A DNA stretch of 64,000 bases from Aliiglaciecola lipolytica E3 (GTDB lineage: Bacteria; Pseudomonadota; Gammaproteobacteria; Enterobacterales; Alteromonadaceae): contig NZ_BAEN01000011.1 of NCBI RefSeq assembly GCF_000314975.1, positions 26,344 to 90,343 of the forward strand, given 5' to 3'. Position 1 is the stretch's first letter. Every line of letters begins with the position of its first letter. The translations under genes were made by a program, and so were the position numbers. This document shows positions 63,916 to 64,000 of this stretch, in pieces. The notes below the pieces were generated by a model, which was not told the DNA's origin, did no database searches, and saw nothing but the letters and a program-made list of their open reading frames with translations.

Positions 63916-64000
63916 ATTTGGCGGAGAGAGAGGGATGTCCTCAGGCACATCCCTGTGCCCGACCCTTCGGGCGCCTGCGGCGGTACGTTTGTTCCTGACA
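63916..64000 (-). repeat. tRNA-linked repeat unit 2 (cut by the window edge)
   Basis: These 85 bases repeat 63743-63828 with three substitutions and one missing T. The same 18-nt tRNA 3' end is at 63919-63936, exactly 173 bp from the first copy. The unit continues past the window. Confidence 0.85.

Noticed and set aside
1..64000. CRISPR arrays, insertion sequences, prophage, integrons, riboswitches
   Set aside because: No regularly spaced short repeats, transposase or integrase-like products, att-type flanks or recognisable riboswitch cores were found on reading both strands.

Overview
The window reads as chromosome of a marine-type gammaproteobacterium, most likely Alteromonadales (Alteromonadaceae, Glaciecola/Paraglaciecola-like). 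The basis is an AT-leaning composition, four large TonB-dependent receptors, the nadK-recN-bamE block, E. coli-like bioA/bioBFCD, an Azotobacter-type 7Fe ferredoxin and two membrane GGDEF proteins. The genus is inferred from gene content only. No phage, transposase, CRISPR array or complete RNA gene was found. Several starts are TTG (hydrolase at 8684, bioA, the DUF2126 gene, the sialate esterase, the receptor at 63487).

Layout. 1-311: the first 27 codons of a minus-strand gene, almost certainly grpE, with a textbook sigma-32 promoter. 311-4708: a hybrid sensor kinase with a sodium/solute-symporter-like N-terminus (CrbS/CbrA architecture) facing a YjbR/MmcQ protein and a LuxR-type response regulator. 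4848-11711: a polyhydroxybutyrate/3-hydroxybutyrate locus, with a TonB receptor divergent from GntP-type permease, exported alpha/beta hydrolase, exported type-2 PHB depolymerase and 3-hydroxybutyrate dehydrogenase. In E. coli grpE and nadK are immediate divergent neighbours; here about 11.7 kb lies between them. 11838-17748: nadK, recN (LexA box), bamE, the ABC-F gene ybiT, a NYN-domain gene and yebG (perfect LexA box).

18045-28584: a serine hydrolase, a cyclase-family protein with altered metal ligands, class II DAHP synthase, a low-molecular-weight phosphatase, pepE, and bioDCFB divergent from bioA with a candidate BirA operator. 28810-36280: asnS, a group II PLP decarboxylase, then a tightly coupled pqiA-pqiB-pqiC-diguanylate cyclase run. 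36337-39967: a TonB receptor divergent from a BlaI-like repressor and a BlaR1/M56-like membrane protein whose HExxH is lost but which has a Cys/His-rich external loop. 39997-47078: SpoU methyltransferase, rlmE, fdxA, a COG2509 flavoprotein, and a transglutaminase/DUF2126 pair. 47158-54996: a calcineurin-like phosphoesterase lipoprotein, a MASE1-GGDEF protein, a sialate O-acetylesterase-type SGNH esterase and a beta-lactamase-fold lipoprotein.

55252-63526 is an iron-siderophore block: two TonB siderophore receptors, each near PepSY membrane-protein genes, arranged convergently and controlled by three Fur-box candidates. The right edge (63746-64000) holds a 173-bp tandem repeat in which each unit carries the last 18 nt of a serine-type tRNA followed by a terminator hairpin, on the minus strand. 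This resembles the tRNA-linked rtT repeats of the E. coli tyrT operon and predicts a tRNA gene just beyond the window.
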